Below, piece after piece: positions 42,311 through 52,871 of a DNA stretch of 64,000 bases. The translations under genes were made by a program, and so were the position numbers. The stretch is from Apostichopus japonicus (taxonomy: Eukaryota; Echinodermata; Holothuroidea; Aspidochirotida; Stichopodidae). The stretch spans positions 5,140,001-5,204,000 of the forward strand of contig NC_092562.1 of the NCBI RefSeq assembly GCF_037975245.1, given 5' to 3'. The stretch's first letter is position 1, and each line of letters begins with the position of its first letter. The notes beneath the pieces are model-generated. The model saw only the letters and a list, made by a program, of their open reading frames with translations, was not told where the DNA came from and did no database searches.

Positions 42311-42820
42311 GGCCAGGTGCATTCTGACTACACACATCAGATCCTTAGCTGACTACACCCCTGGTGCATTCTGACTACAGGAAGCAGATTCTTAGCTGAC
42401 TACAGGCCTGGTGCATTCTGACTACAGGAATCAGATTCTTAGCTGACTACACACCTGGTGCATTCTGACTACACACCTGGTGCATTCTGACTACAGGAAT
42501 CAGATTCTTAGCTGATTATATGCCTGGTGCATTCTGACTACAGGAATCAGATTCTTACTGTAGCTGACTACACGCCTGGTGCATTCTGACTACAGGAATC
42601 AGATTCTTAGCTGACTATACACCTGGTGCATTCTGACTATAGGAATCAGATTCTTAGCTGACTATACACCTGGTGCATTCTGACTACAGGAATCAGATTC
42701 TTAGCTGACTATACACCTGGTGCATTCTGACTACAGGAATCAGATTCTAAGCTGACTAAACACCTGGTGCATTCTGACTACACAATTCAGATTGTTAGCT
42801 GACTACACGCCTGGTGCGTT
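42311..42820 (+). repeat. 47-bp minisatellite, about 11 copies
   Basis: The unit reads cctggtgcattctgactaca, then ggaatcagattcttagctga, then ctacacg. Copies run nearly head to tail, with one short copy near 42459-42478 and an insertion of ctgta near 42560. The copies match closely, which suggests recent expansion. Confidence 0.93.
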
Positions 42821-42900
42821 TCAAATTTTTCTTTGGGTGTCATCATGGAATTGGTAAGTAATAGAGCTGGCAATCAAACGCAACGTACAGTACAGGCTGT

Positions 42901-43147
42901 ACTTTAACTCTTAAATTATGTGTTGCATGTCACATGTCAGGACTCAGGAAACAGACCATGGTTCCCATTATACAGTAGGCAGACTTACCTCACAGTGGCC
43001 ATCTTCATGACTGCCAATGCAGTACTGTACAGTACAGGTACTTTAACTCTTAATTTAAGTGTAGCTTGTCACATGTCAGGACTCAGGAAGCAGACCATGG
43101 TAGGCAGACTTACCTCACAGAAGCCATCTTCATGACTGCCAATGCCC
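42901..43147 (+). repeat. Imperfect tandem duplication, about 139 bp period
   Basis: The block actttaactcttaa ... gtcacatgtcaggactcagg ... cttacctcacag.. catcttcatgactgccaatgc occurs at 42901 and again at 43040. The second copy has lost about 18-20 bp after cagaccatgg. Confidence 0.9.
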
Positions 43148-44915
43148 TACCCCCATTTCCTTCCCATCCAGTCCCCAGTGACATATTCGTGAAGGACACT
43201 GTTTTTCTTTGCTTTGTTTTTCCGAGAAGGAAATTAGTAATCCCATGCATATCGTAAGCCAAGCAAATAAAGCAGGTCCGTCAATGCACACACACAAAAA
43301 AAGAGTGATATTAGGACAGCCATGTAGTAATCTTGGGTTAGTCGACAGTAAAATATCTTTCTGCAATTTACATTGTTAGTCTTTAAAAACAGAAAATTAA
43401 TTCCGGAAAGATGGTGATGATGATGACGATGATTATGAAAACGATAAAGTTCAGCATTCATGCAAAGAATCAGATGAAAAGAATGACTCTCATGTCCCTC
43501 ACTGCCCTCAGTTGCTGCAGCCACCCCCCTCCCACCCCCCTCCCTCTCATCTTTGTTTACTCTTTGCTCCACCAACTACATTCCTTACTCTTTTGTTTGC
43601 ATTCTTTCTCCATCATCTGAAAAAAAGTTTTCTTGAATGATTTTATAAATGTGGACCAAACGATACTACTCTACGAAATTGAAAATTTGTGAATTTATTG
43701 GAAAATGATTTTACTTTGGAGAACAACTTTGGTGGCCAAAAAGGACGAAGGGAGTTGGGACACAGTGGTGTACAGGCCAGTACTTGAAGTATGTGGGGAG
43801 TTGACCAATTTATGTTGAAATCTGTTCAAAGATATCATAATATGGCAGAGCTGTAAACTACATGTATTTGGGATTAACTTCAGCAAAAACAGTCTGTTAA
43901 CACCATCACAAAGAACAGAGGTAAGGTAATGAGCGTGATATCAGATCACTGCAGTAAAGTCCAGACCAACTTTTATAATTTTTTTCCCCCACCACAATTT
44001 GAATAAATGATTTAAGTTTTGATTCCTCCTCTTACACGATCTACGAGAACAAACCTGGCTTTTCCACTTTTCAAATCAACGCACACATTTATTCCCCTCG
44101 TAGGCCTTTTCTCTTGATGGTAAACCAAGGACATTTTTACAACGGTCAAAATATCAAGGGAGTAGCACCCACAGCATGTGGACTTTGAACTTCACATAAA
44201 GTCGCGTGTTGTTTGGGAATTCGACTGAAATTTGACATTTCCTTGCGTAGTACATCCATCCTGTCTGTCTTCACTGCTTTTGGATTATATGTTATAAATT
44301 CAAATTGCCCGTAGAAAATGATTTAGGGATGTTTTAATTGTAATTGATCCAATGAGGAAATACCTTTTTATGGAGAGTACAAAACAGCGATAACAAATTT
44401 TTCATTTTTCCATTTATTTGATCAGGTATTAAAGGGGAAAAGTTCATATCAGTTTGGTTTTAATTGCTGTCTTACGCGCTTTCAAAGTTACCCTGGTTTT
44501 GACAGGCTTCTTCATATTCCGTGCATTACTAGATCCAAATGCCCATTTACATCTCCACATATTGAGACTTTGTTGCTTGAATATAATGGCAATTAGACCC
44601 CCCCACCTCCCCCACCTCCCTGCCACTAGAAATTTTTAGCAATGGCAACTAACTAAAACAAATTTATTTTATTAAACCAATTTATGTTTTGCCCCTTCAC
44701 CATGTCTGTCTGAAACATAGCTATAACTGTTACATCTATCAGATGCATAATTCCACAATTGACAGGAACTTACTCTGGTGCACTGTTAGTGGATGATAGT
44801 GCAACAGTCGTGCAGAGACAAGTAAGGCCCCAGGATAGGGTGCTTTTGGTTTAATTAATGCTAATGTTCCTATATTTAGTCTTACACCCAATCCCACAAA
44901 TCTTTCTGCATATCA

Positions 44916-44970
44916 CTCCCCTCCTCCTCCTCCCCCTCCCCTCCCCCTCCCCTCCCCCTCCCCCTCCCCC
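44916..44970 (+). repeat. C-rich homopyrimidine tract
   Basis: Fifty-odd bases consist only of C and T, mostly CCCCCT and CCTCCC. The opposite (transcribed PTBP) strand has many runs of four or five G, enough for a G-quadruplex. It lies about 740 bp downstream of the donor of the N-terminal exon. Confidence 0.9.
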
Positions 44971-45707
44971 ATCACGCTTCTTCTCTACCAGCTTCAACCC
45001 ATAGCCTAACACACAGTCAGAAATTTGGGGTTGACCAGATTTGTCCAACAGAACAAACATTCCCATGAGAGTCAAGATCTCCCTAGGTTTTCTACTTACT
45101 AGCTGTTTATAACTAAATACTCCAATAAAACTGATAACTAACCCCAAAATCATCAACAGAGTGTTAATTTATTTTCTATTTAATCAAAATTATCACAATT
45201 TTTATCTCCACTGGCTCCAAAATAAGTTCCCTTCACTTATGGTTTGTGGTTTTTATTTTCACTTTTGTTTTTTTATTTTAAATTGTCGGTTTTTATTTCT
45301 CTCTCTCGAGCTCTCTGATTTCTATTTCACTTTTCGCTCATCTTTTTCGCAAAATACTTTCATCAAAATCTAGTTTTCCCGATCTTATTCTACTTTAGCA
45401 AGTTGACTGGCTGTTTTTACTTTCGGGGTTTTTCGTTATTTGTTTTATTATTCTCGGTTTAATGACGGAACACTTCCCATAAATCCTTGCAAACCGCCAG
45501 CCAATATTAAAAAGGAACGTGTATTTTTCTTTCTGTCGAGCCGCAACAGTTTTTACATTTATTTAGGATTAACAATCCCTGCGTGTGATATAAAGAGCAG
45601 TGAAGGAGGATATCTTTTTCAGAAGCAATAAAAAGATGGCAAAACATTTTTAATCAACGTGATTGACTTTGGTGATTTTATCAGGAAAGAAAAGGAAGTT
45701 ACAGTAC

Positions 45708-45821
45708 CTTTTTGGCTTCATTTTCTATGAGGGACATGTCGTCCCTGTGAATTGTGGAGAGAACGTTAGTTGTCGATGTACCATTGAGCGCTCTCTGATA
45801 GAGCATATCCTCAGAGCCCCT
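45708..45821 (-). CDS. PTBP1: PTBP N-terminal exon (partial gene)
   Basis: This internal coding exon of 114 nt (38 codons) encodes the region before RRM1 of a polypyrimidine tract-binding protein, a nuclear RNA-binding splicing repressor. Read on the minus strand it starts RGSEDMLYQRALNG, which aligns with the vertebrate PTBP start RGSDELFS..NG, and it ends NEAKK. The acceptor is gtgtcacag|AGGGGC and the donor AAAAAG|gtactg. Both ends are phase 0. Shifting the acceptor by two bases brings a stop codon into frame, which supports the chosen boundary. The lysines at its end may form part of the N-terminal bipartite nuclear localisation signal known in PTB, but that is inference. The exon has no initiator ATG of its own in frame, so at least one upstream coding exon is needed. 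Invertebrates are expected to have a single co-orthologue of PTBP1/2/3, so the symbol names the family rather than a paralogue. Confidence 0.86.
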
Positions 45822-45890
45822 CTGTGACACACAGGAGATGAAAGCCGAGCACCGGAAGAGGGCGATAAACAACGGAAGTAGAGTAGCGGT

Positions 45891-45922
45891 GGGAGGAGAG
45901 AGTAGAGAAAGAGAGAGAAAAA
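45891..45922 (-). promoter_or_regulatory. CU-rich tract 70-100 nt upstream of PTBP N-terminal exon
   Basis: On the transcribed strand this segment contains TTTCTCTCTC, TTTCTCTACTCTCTCC and neighbouring pyrimidines. It lies too far from the acceptor to be the main polypyrimidine tract. Its position and motifs fit an intronic PTB-binding site, but no function is shown by sequence alone. Confidence 0.35.
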
Positions 45923-48900
45923 CGCAAACACACCGGTGAGAAAGGGGTAGCATGAATAATTTCAAAAAGAGTCAAAAAATAAAAAAACACATTACAGGAA
46001 AAAAAAAAATTTAAAAAAACTCAAAAGATGAGAAGAGTGGTACTATCGAGTCGTTTTCCACACCACATGCTAAAATGAGAACATTAATAAACTTCGACCG
46101 AACTACGAAAAAAAAAAAGAATGTTAAGTTCCTCGATTCTAAAATAAACCATGAAAAAAAAAAAAAAAAATGTGATGAATGCATGTATCCCCTTTTTGAC
46201 ATGCCTCACAAAAGGGGATCATAAAAAAACCAAAAAATGAAAACAAAACAAAAAAGACAATTAACAGCCTGGGAAAATAAACGACTACAAATGTTTGCAA
46301 GAAAATATGAGTGAAAGAACCAGTAGTTTTGTTGGAGAATGAGTGCATGATTATAAATACGACAAATAGTCAAAAAAAATTATCATAAGAGGGAGAGGAA
46401 ATTAAACAAAAATACATGAACATGAAGAACCAAAACCACTCAAAGCGATGCAGAATGAAGCTGCCACACACATACTTTGTCATAAACCGAGGGGGGAAAA
46501 ATAAAGAGCAAAACAAATATATATGAATATGTATAAGGCGAGAGTTAGAAAATGGTGTTAAGCTAGCTGGCATTCTTGTAAGAGGTTTTTTTGGTGGAAA
46601 GAGTGATAACTACGTCGGCACTTGTTGAACTTATGGTGCGTTGCAATGTTCCTCGTTGGGTCCTCGATGGTTCCTTGTGTTTCTCATACGGGCTAGCATA
46701 CTGTATATCTAGGTGTGTATACACCTTCAGGTTCACCCCCCTGGCGAATTAATGGGATGGAATTATGGTCGTTATCATTTATAATAGAAAGTATCACATG
46801 TATAATACAGAGGGAATAAAAAAAAGTATATTTGTTACAAGTTGGATGGTTGGAAAGTTCTTGACAAAGGGTAATATTGTTTGCTGGACAATTGATAAAA
46901 CAAGGTGGGCAAGCATACTTGTATCGTACAAATTGCCCCCTTCCTGTCCCATTATCATCATGTACAACTTGAAAACTTATAACTTTGTACTGTCCATGTA
47001 CATACGGTGCCCTCGTTTGTCACAACGGCATCACAATCCACACAATTTAAAAGACTGACTAATTGGTCCATTGTTATCTCCAATTTAATTAATTAAAACT
47101 CAAAGCTATTTACAAAGTGTAATGGACTGTAAATACTCCTGCCAATTAACATCTCAGAAAGTGAAAGAGCTGTTTATATAAATGCTTTCTTTATACTGTC
47201 TAGTATGTACAGCATTTACATGCAGACAACCCTTGTGTTTATTCAATTTGTTTCCCCCCCCCTTTATTTTTTCTTTACAACGGACTATCAATGCAGAAAT
47301 AATATGTTAATTTACATCAATTGTGAAAGTAAAGGTGACAAATCGATATTTGGATATTCATGACAAGAACCTTCCTTCATCTTAACATGACATGCCCTCC
47401 ACTTTCCTCCCCCTGTCCATACCCCTGTCCTTCCCTTGTGCTTCCCCCTGGCCTTCCCCGTCCTTCCTCTCCTACTGTCCCGGGACTCCCGGCAATGGTT
47501 AATATCTCTGACACCATGACCAAAAACCATTTTCTACTTTAAAACTTTGAAAGTAAAGCTCTGCATGCTTGAAAGTAGTGTTCAAGCCTTTTTCTAAAAG
47601 AAATGAGCTTGAGTTATTTCAATGATACAATATAAGGCTAGTACCGTACCATAAGAATGTTCAGCTACGAGATGTCGTCACGACCGAATGCGAGTGAGTT
47701 ACGCATACTGAGCCGCCAAGTGCAGAATCCATCCCCTTGCACAACTACAGTATATTGTGAATGTTTATAAAAGACACTGCACAATCAAGATCTACTACAA
47801 GGCATTTAAATGACTAAACAGAGACAAAAATCAACACGCAGTCCATCCTATCGTCACCGAAATCAAACTAACATAACATATGTATCGAAAGCTAATCACT
47901 TGCAAACACACATTGTGAGAGCAGTAAAGAGCAAACTTTCACACTCAAAAAATACAGTGTTAGGCTGTGTCAACACTGCGATAGCTCTATCTAGAAATAA
48001 AAAAGGCTCCATTCTTTTCAATTTCCCATTTGATCTCCAGAGTTGTCTAAATTTGTATATTAAATAGAAAACTTGATCTCAAGTGCCAAAAAGTTCTAAT
48101 TTACTTCTGATTACATTAAAGAAAACCTTATCTATGGTTTTCTTGCTATTGAGTTTTATTTTAATTTTTTAATTCAGAATTCTTCTTCTTCAATCTTCTT
48201 CTTTCCTCCCTGTCTCTGGCCCTATCTCTCTCTTAAATTTTCAACTATTTTCATTTCGTATAAAATAAAGTTTGCATTTAAAAGTCATCATCGATTTTAT
48301 TAGAACATTTCTATGACTTTACAAATAAGTCTCCACCAATAAAATGTGTCTATTTCCTCTACATTTCATGAGTTTTCCCCGAGATGAACGATACCCGAAG
48401 GTTTTCATTTTTAATTTCGTTATACTTTGTGAGTGAGAGTTTTCATATATACATACCTGAAGAAGGTAAAACAAGAAAAACCTCATGCATAGAAATTTTC
48501 CAATAAATTGGATATCGTGGGAGAAAAAACAACAAGGTATAAACTACTTTTTTTGCCCTGAGGGGTTTAATACCTCTGGAGCCAACCTATCCTTGATTAA
48601 AAGAGAAGCAACTGCCAACTCTTTTAGGGGCGTCACCTTGAAGCTTGTTACATTGCAACAAAATTAGAAGATACATTTGCATCGCTTTCAGCCAGGCTGC
48701 ATCACCACTGGAGTAAGATAAAGACATTTTTTAGCTCTCCTCTCCTCTCTCTCGATCTCTCAACAGCTAGAGAAAGTTTTGACTGTGGGGGTTTTCTTTC
48801 TACGTCTTCCTACCGCTCAGACCCGAAAATTTTTTATCACTCTAAATATTGTTGTATTAAGTAGTCCACCGCACCCCCCTGGAGCCATGTTTCCTGACAT

Positions 48901-49642
48901 TAGGAATTTGATGGGTAGTGGTGCATGGATGAGGAAGAAGGAGTTCAGTTTTTTACCGTTTTCTGGCATATGGAGATCTGGTTTTTCACTTGATCTTCTT
49001 CTCCAGTAGTCTTTTCTGTGTGATGAATTGTTGTGTCAACTTGCTGAAGGGTAATTACACACACAGAGCTGGCGATATTAAGCTGCGTTTATTGAACCAT
49101 AGAGCTGTGCTACGGACTGTACCATATGACTCCATATTGAAGGCAGATAATCATGTAAACTACATTTATACTAGACACAAATTATGTCTGTCTATCTGTC
49201 TGTCAGTGCTTCATTAAACTATGTATGGTACAGGTCTGTTACAAAAATTGTGGGCTAAATGTAGTAGTGCTTGAATTATCTTAAACAAATACCAGGTTTC
49301 AAATTTTTTTTTTCATATCAATGTTCCTAGAGATATTATCTGGTAGAATTCGTTGCCTTAGAATTGATAGAAATATGATGGGTCCAATTCACGAGCCATT
49401 CATCGTTATTTCATATTGCAGTGTCCTACAGTTTCTCTTCCTTGCTTTCAAAAAAAAAAAAAAATACAATTTTTTTTTCTTTCTTTATTTCACTATTTAA
49501 AAACACACTTTTCCTTTAATTTAACCCTTTATATTATGGCAGAAAGCTGAGCAATATAACTACTTTGTCCCAAAAGATTCAAGAAAATAAAAACAGTCGT
49601 AAATAAAATGATGACCGTCTGAACTCTGCAACCGTCATCACA

Positions 49643-49684
49643 TGTCTGTATGTCTGTCTGTCTGCCTGTCTGTCTGTCTGTATG
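49643..49684 (+). repeat. TGTC tetranucleotide microsatellite
   Basis: About ten tandem (T/C)GTC(T) units with tgta and tgcc variants. Confidence 0.9.
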
Positions 49685-51322
49685 TAGAAGAGAGTAGGTC
49701 CCAGGCTGTTAATATTTTTTCCCTCTCTTCATTCCAACAAATAACCTCTCAAAGCAGCTTTTGCAAACACTTCTGTTTCTTTTCTTCATCTTCAGACTAT
49801 ATATATACCTAGCCCTCCGGCCACCTTCTCTATTCAACCGACAAACATGCAATAAAGATCTTCAAATAGCTGCTCTATTCTTAATTTTACACTCTCTTTA
49901 TTTTACAGACTATATATATACATAGCTCATCTCAACAAGAAATGCAAACAGACCCATACGGCCTATGACGTAACAACGGCTTACTCCTCTTTGTGTATAT
50001 ATAGCTAATCACTGCCCGTCTAAGAAAATCAATTCCTTTCTTTTCTTTTCTCGCTTTTTTAAGCTTAAAAACGGGATAAAAGTTATTGGTTTCGAGCAAA
50101 TTGCATGTGGGGGCACCCAGCTAACGAGATATGTACCTCAAAACTAACATCATGGACTTGAAGTGTTTCCTCATGTAGTATGGACTCTGAAGGAAGATTA
50201 ACTATGTCACTGAATGCCTCTTGTCAGGACAGACCACTATCACTAGAGATTTTTTGATTCCCTTGAAGAAGATTTTCTTAAAGAGTCTGGATCGAGGGGT
50301 TTCTTTAATAGCGCATGCATTGGTCCTTGACATATACAGTAGAAATGTATAAATGTTGAATTAAATATTCAAAGTTAGAGCAAGGGTGAGAATCACAAAG
50401 TTAGGCATCTTTGGTGTATTAACTTGTTGATTTGTTTGCTTGAGTTAACCTTTGACTAGGACAAACATTACAGAACATTTGAGATTTCAAGATACAGCAC
50501 TTCTCCATGAAATATTATACAAATAATGAATGGTTATGAGTGCAATAGTGCAAATATTTCATGAGTTGAAAGATGGAATGTTCGGCTGCGCCTTGTTGAG
50601 TGGAACAAATTACATCTTTCAACACTTTCACACAAATGTTACTGTATGATACCACCCTGTGTCAGCTGGTTGGTCTCTATACTATAAAACGACTTTCCCG
50701 TACTACAACTCTTATTCAAGGAAACTAAATCAACTTGTGGCAAGTCTAAAGCTTGGCTTGATTATTAATCTCTGCTATAGAATGATGGTACTGTATTGCT
50801 GGTTCTGTTGACTCTGAGAGGCTTAATGCATCCTCCCACCCCATGGAGAGGAAGTTCCATTTCCTCTTCACTGTCATTAGGGAGGCTGATCTCCATCCAG
50901 GACTCAAACAGTTTTTAATTAAAAAGACAAAAGTCAGGAAAAACAAACTCACGTAAACATGAGTAAAAGCTGATTCCTATAGGGTAATATGTCACAGTGT
51001 GAGTATATTTCATTCAATTTGATTATGAGTTTAAACAGTACAGCTAGTATATGTGAAACTTCCCCACAAATCAAGTAAACTTTAAATATGGCGTAGAACC
51101 ATCACAAACAGTTTCAGGTAGTTACTGTGCTCTGTTTACTCTTTGAGTATGTACACTCGCTTTGTGGAAACTTCTTAATATTTGGTAAGCTAAGGTTTTG
51201 GGCTAGCACATGAATGTGAAGTTAAAGTTATTAGTTTCAGTTATACAGACAAGATATAAAGTACAAAATTTTGCATTTAATTGAATTTTAAATTTAAAAT
51301 AAAGGGAATCGCAACCAACACA

Positions 51323-51395
51323 GTGCTGGATAGCTCAGTTGGGAAAGCGCTGGTTTTGTAACTCACTAGTCACTGGTTCGAATCCCATGCTGCAT
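51323..51395 (+). pseudogene. tRNA-Thr(TGT)-like pseudogene or SINE head
   Basis: An intact A box (tagctcagttgg, 51331-51342) and an exact B box (ggttcgaatcc, 51375-51385) are spaced as in tRNA genes. The anticodon arm reads CTGGT-TTTGTAA-(CTC)-ACTAG, so the loop would carry TGT (Thr) but has three extra bases. The T stem is mostly unpaired and the acceptor ends do not pair, so this is not a functional tRNA. A tRNA-derived SINE head or a tRNA pseudogene are the two readings. No obvious poly-A tail or target duplication marks its end. Confidence 0.7.
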
Positions 51396-52755
51396 AACCA
51401 TCAATTCCTTTGCTCTGTTAAAATTCAGTTCCTGTATTTTAATACAGTTTAATGCTGCATGCAGGTTCACGATGAAACGTTGAAGTTTGAAAACTTTCAC
51501 ATTCTCCAAAGATATCATTGCGATATGTTTTATAAAATGTTCAAATTGTTTGTCCAGCCACAAATCTGTGCTAGGTAAACTAATGAAGTGTATTATATAT
51601 ATAAGTTCTTTGACATTACTGTATCTGTGTGTTGATAGGTTTTGAAGGCCGGCAACTCAACACACAGGCGGTCGCACTGATGACTCTAACAGAAGGTTCA
51701 AGGTTGTTAAGAGGTATTTATATCGTTTCCACAAACTTATTTATCATTTCATTTTGCAGACATGTCTGCTGCTGTCTATAATAAATAATTAAAATAATAA
51801 TTAATACATGCACGTATATATACACCACCCACAATGATATCAAGTTAATCAACCAACTTTCCAGAACAAACATGCATTCATACTGTAAGCATTCATCCCT
51901 ATACAACGCTACATGTTGCAGCTAATGGGTTTGTTTTAACATACAGTATTCCACACTCCAGTACAAGGCAGAAGTCATAACGGGTATGGATTGTAAAATG
52001 ATGTGGACATAAATTTACACTGGTTAACGATGATTATTATATAATAATATCCACTGGGTTGTGGTGTGCAGCAACACTCCATAACTATTACCCATTCATA
52101 TTTCCCCATACACTTTGCAGAAATACTTAATTTTAGTAAAGACACTAAATGGCTCACAACAAATTAAATTGAAATCACTGAAATGAATATATCTATATAT
52201 ACAACAATTTGAGCGAACTTCCTGCCTCCTCTGCCATTAAGAAAATTACAAAATTTTCAGAACTGAGCAAAAAGCCATTATTTTAACTTTTATTCTTGTT
52301 TTGTGATCTATTAAAGCTGACATTTTATAATGGGATATGATAGGCGATTGCTAAATGATACAGTACGCTTGTCAGATCACAAACAAGAGACTCTCGGATA
52401 CCATTAAAATACAGTTAAAGCAGCATTAAGCGCTTTAATAATCTTCAAAGAAAAGTCAGGCTAAGGGTGGGGGGAGGTGAAGGGGGCACAATACTGAGAG
52501 TGTCAACTATCATGCTCCAAGATAAGAAATGCACATGTATGTCAAACATTTAGAATGAAACAGAAATGAGCACGATTAACCCTGTCTTCACGTTATATTG
52601 GTTTATTACAACTGTACAGTAAACTGTCGTATATATACAGCTATCATACAGTATATATATCCAGCTGCATGGTTAACTGGGCTGTATTCACGTTGGTTTA
52701 AAACAACTGTACAGTAAACATTATAAAACTTACTGGTTTATATATTTACGAGTGA

Positions 52756-52871
52756 CCCGCTTACCTGTCTCCCCACAACCTTAGCACCCTATTCTACCGT
52801 GTCTAGTATGCCCTGGCATACTAGACACGGTAGAATAGGGTGCTAAGGTTGTTGGGAGACAGGTAAGCGGG
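52756..52871. repeat. Near-perfect 57-bp inverted repeat (hairpin)
   Basis: The left arm, 52756-52812, starts cccgcttacctgtctccc. The right arm, 52815-52871, is its reverse complement with a single mismatch. The loop is two bases. Outside the arms, TTTAC on the left (52745-52749) mirrors GTAAA on the right (52879-52883), hinting that the symmetry continues imperfectly. It could be a foldback MITE or part of one, a replication-generated palindrome, or an assembly artefact. No clear target duplication was found. Confidence 0.92.

Larger units (their letters stand above)
22949..45707 (-). other. PTBP intron, 22.8 kb
   Basis: This intron lies between the N-terminal exon and the first RRM1 exon, with consensus ends on the minus strand (gtactg at 45707 and ctgcag at 22954-22949). 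It holds a two-copy direct repeat (28159 and 28563), a 31-bp minisatellite (31837), a hAT-like element nested in a 32-bp array (36383-37867), a 47-bp minisatellite (42311), a 139-bp duplication (42901) and a long C-rich tract (44916). Between 28.9 and 31.1 kb are short stretches of coding-like composition that match no family I recognise. The stretches 23000-28100, 32300-36350 and 37900-42300 are otherwise featureless AT-rich DNA with homopolymers and short TA runs. Confidence 0.85.

Noticed and set aside
51323-51395. Functional tRNA-Thr gene
   Set aside because: Ten-base anticodon loop, poor T stem and unpaired acceptor ends.
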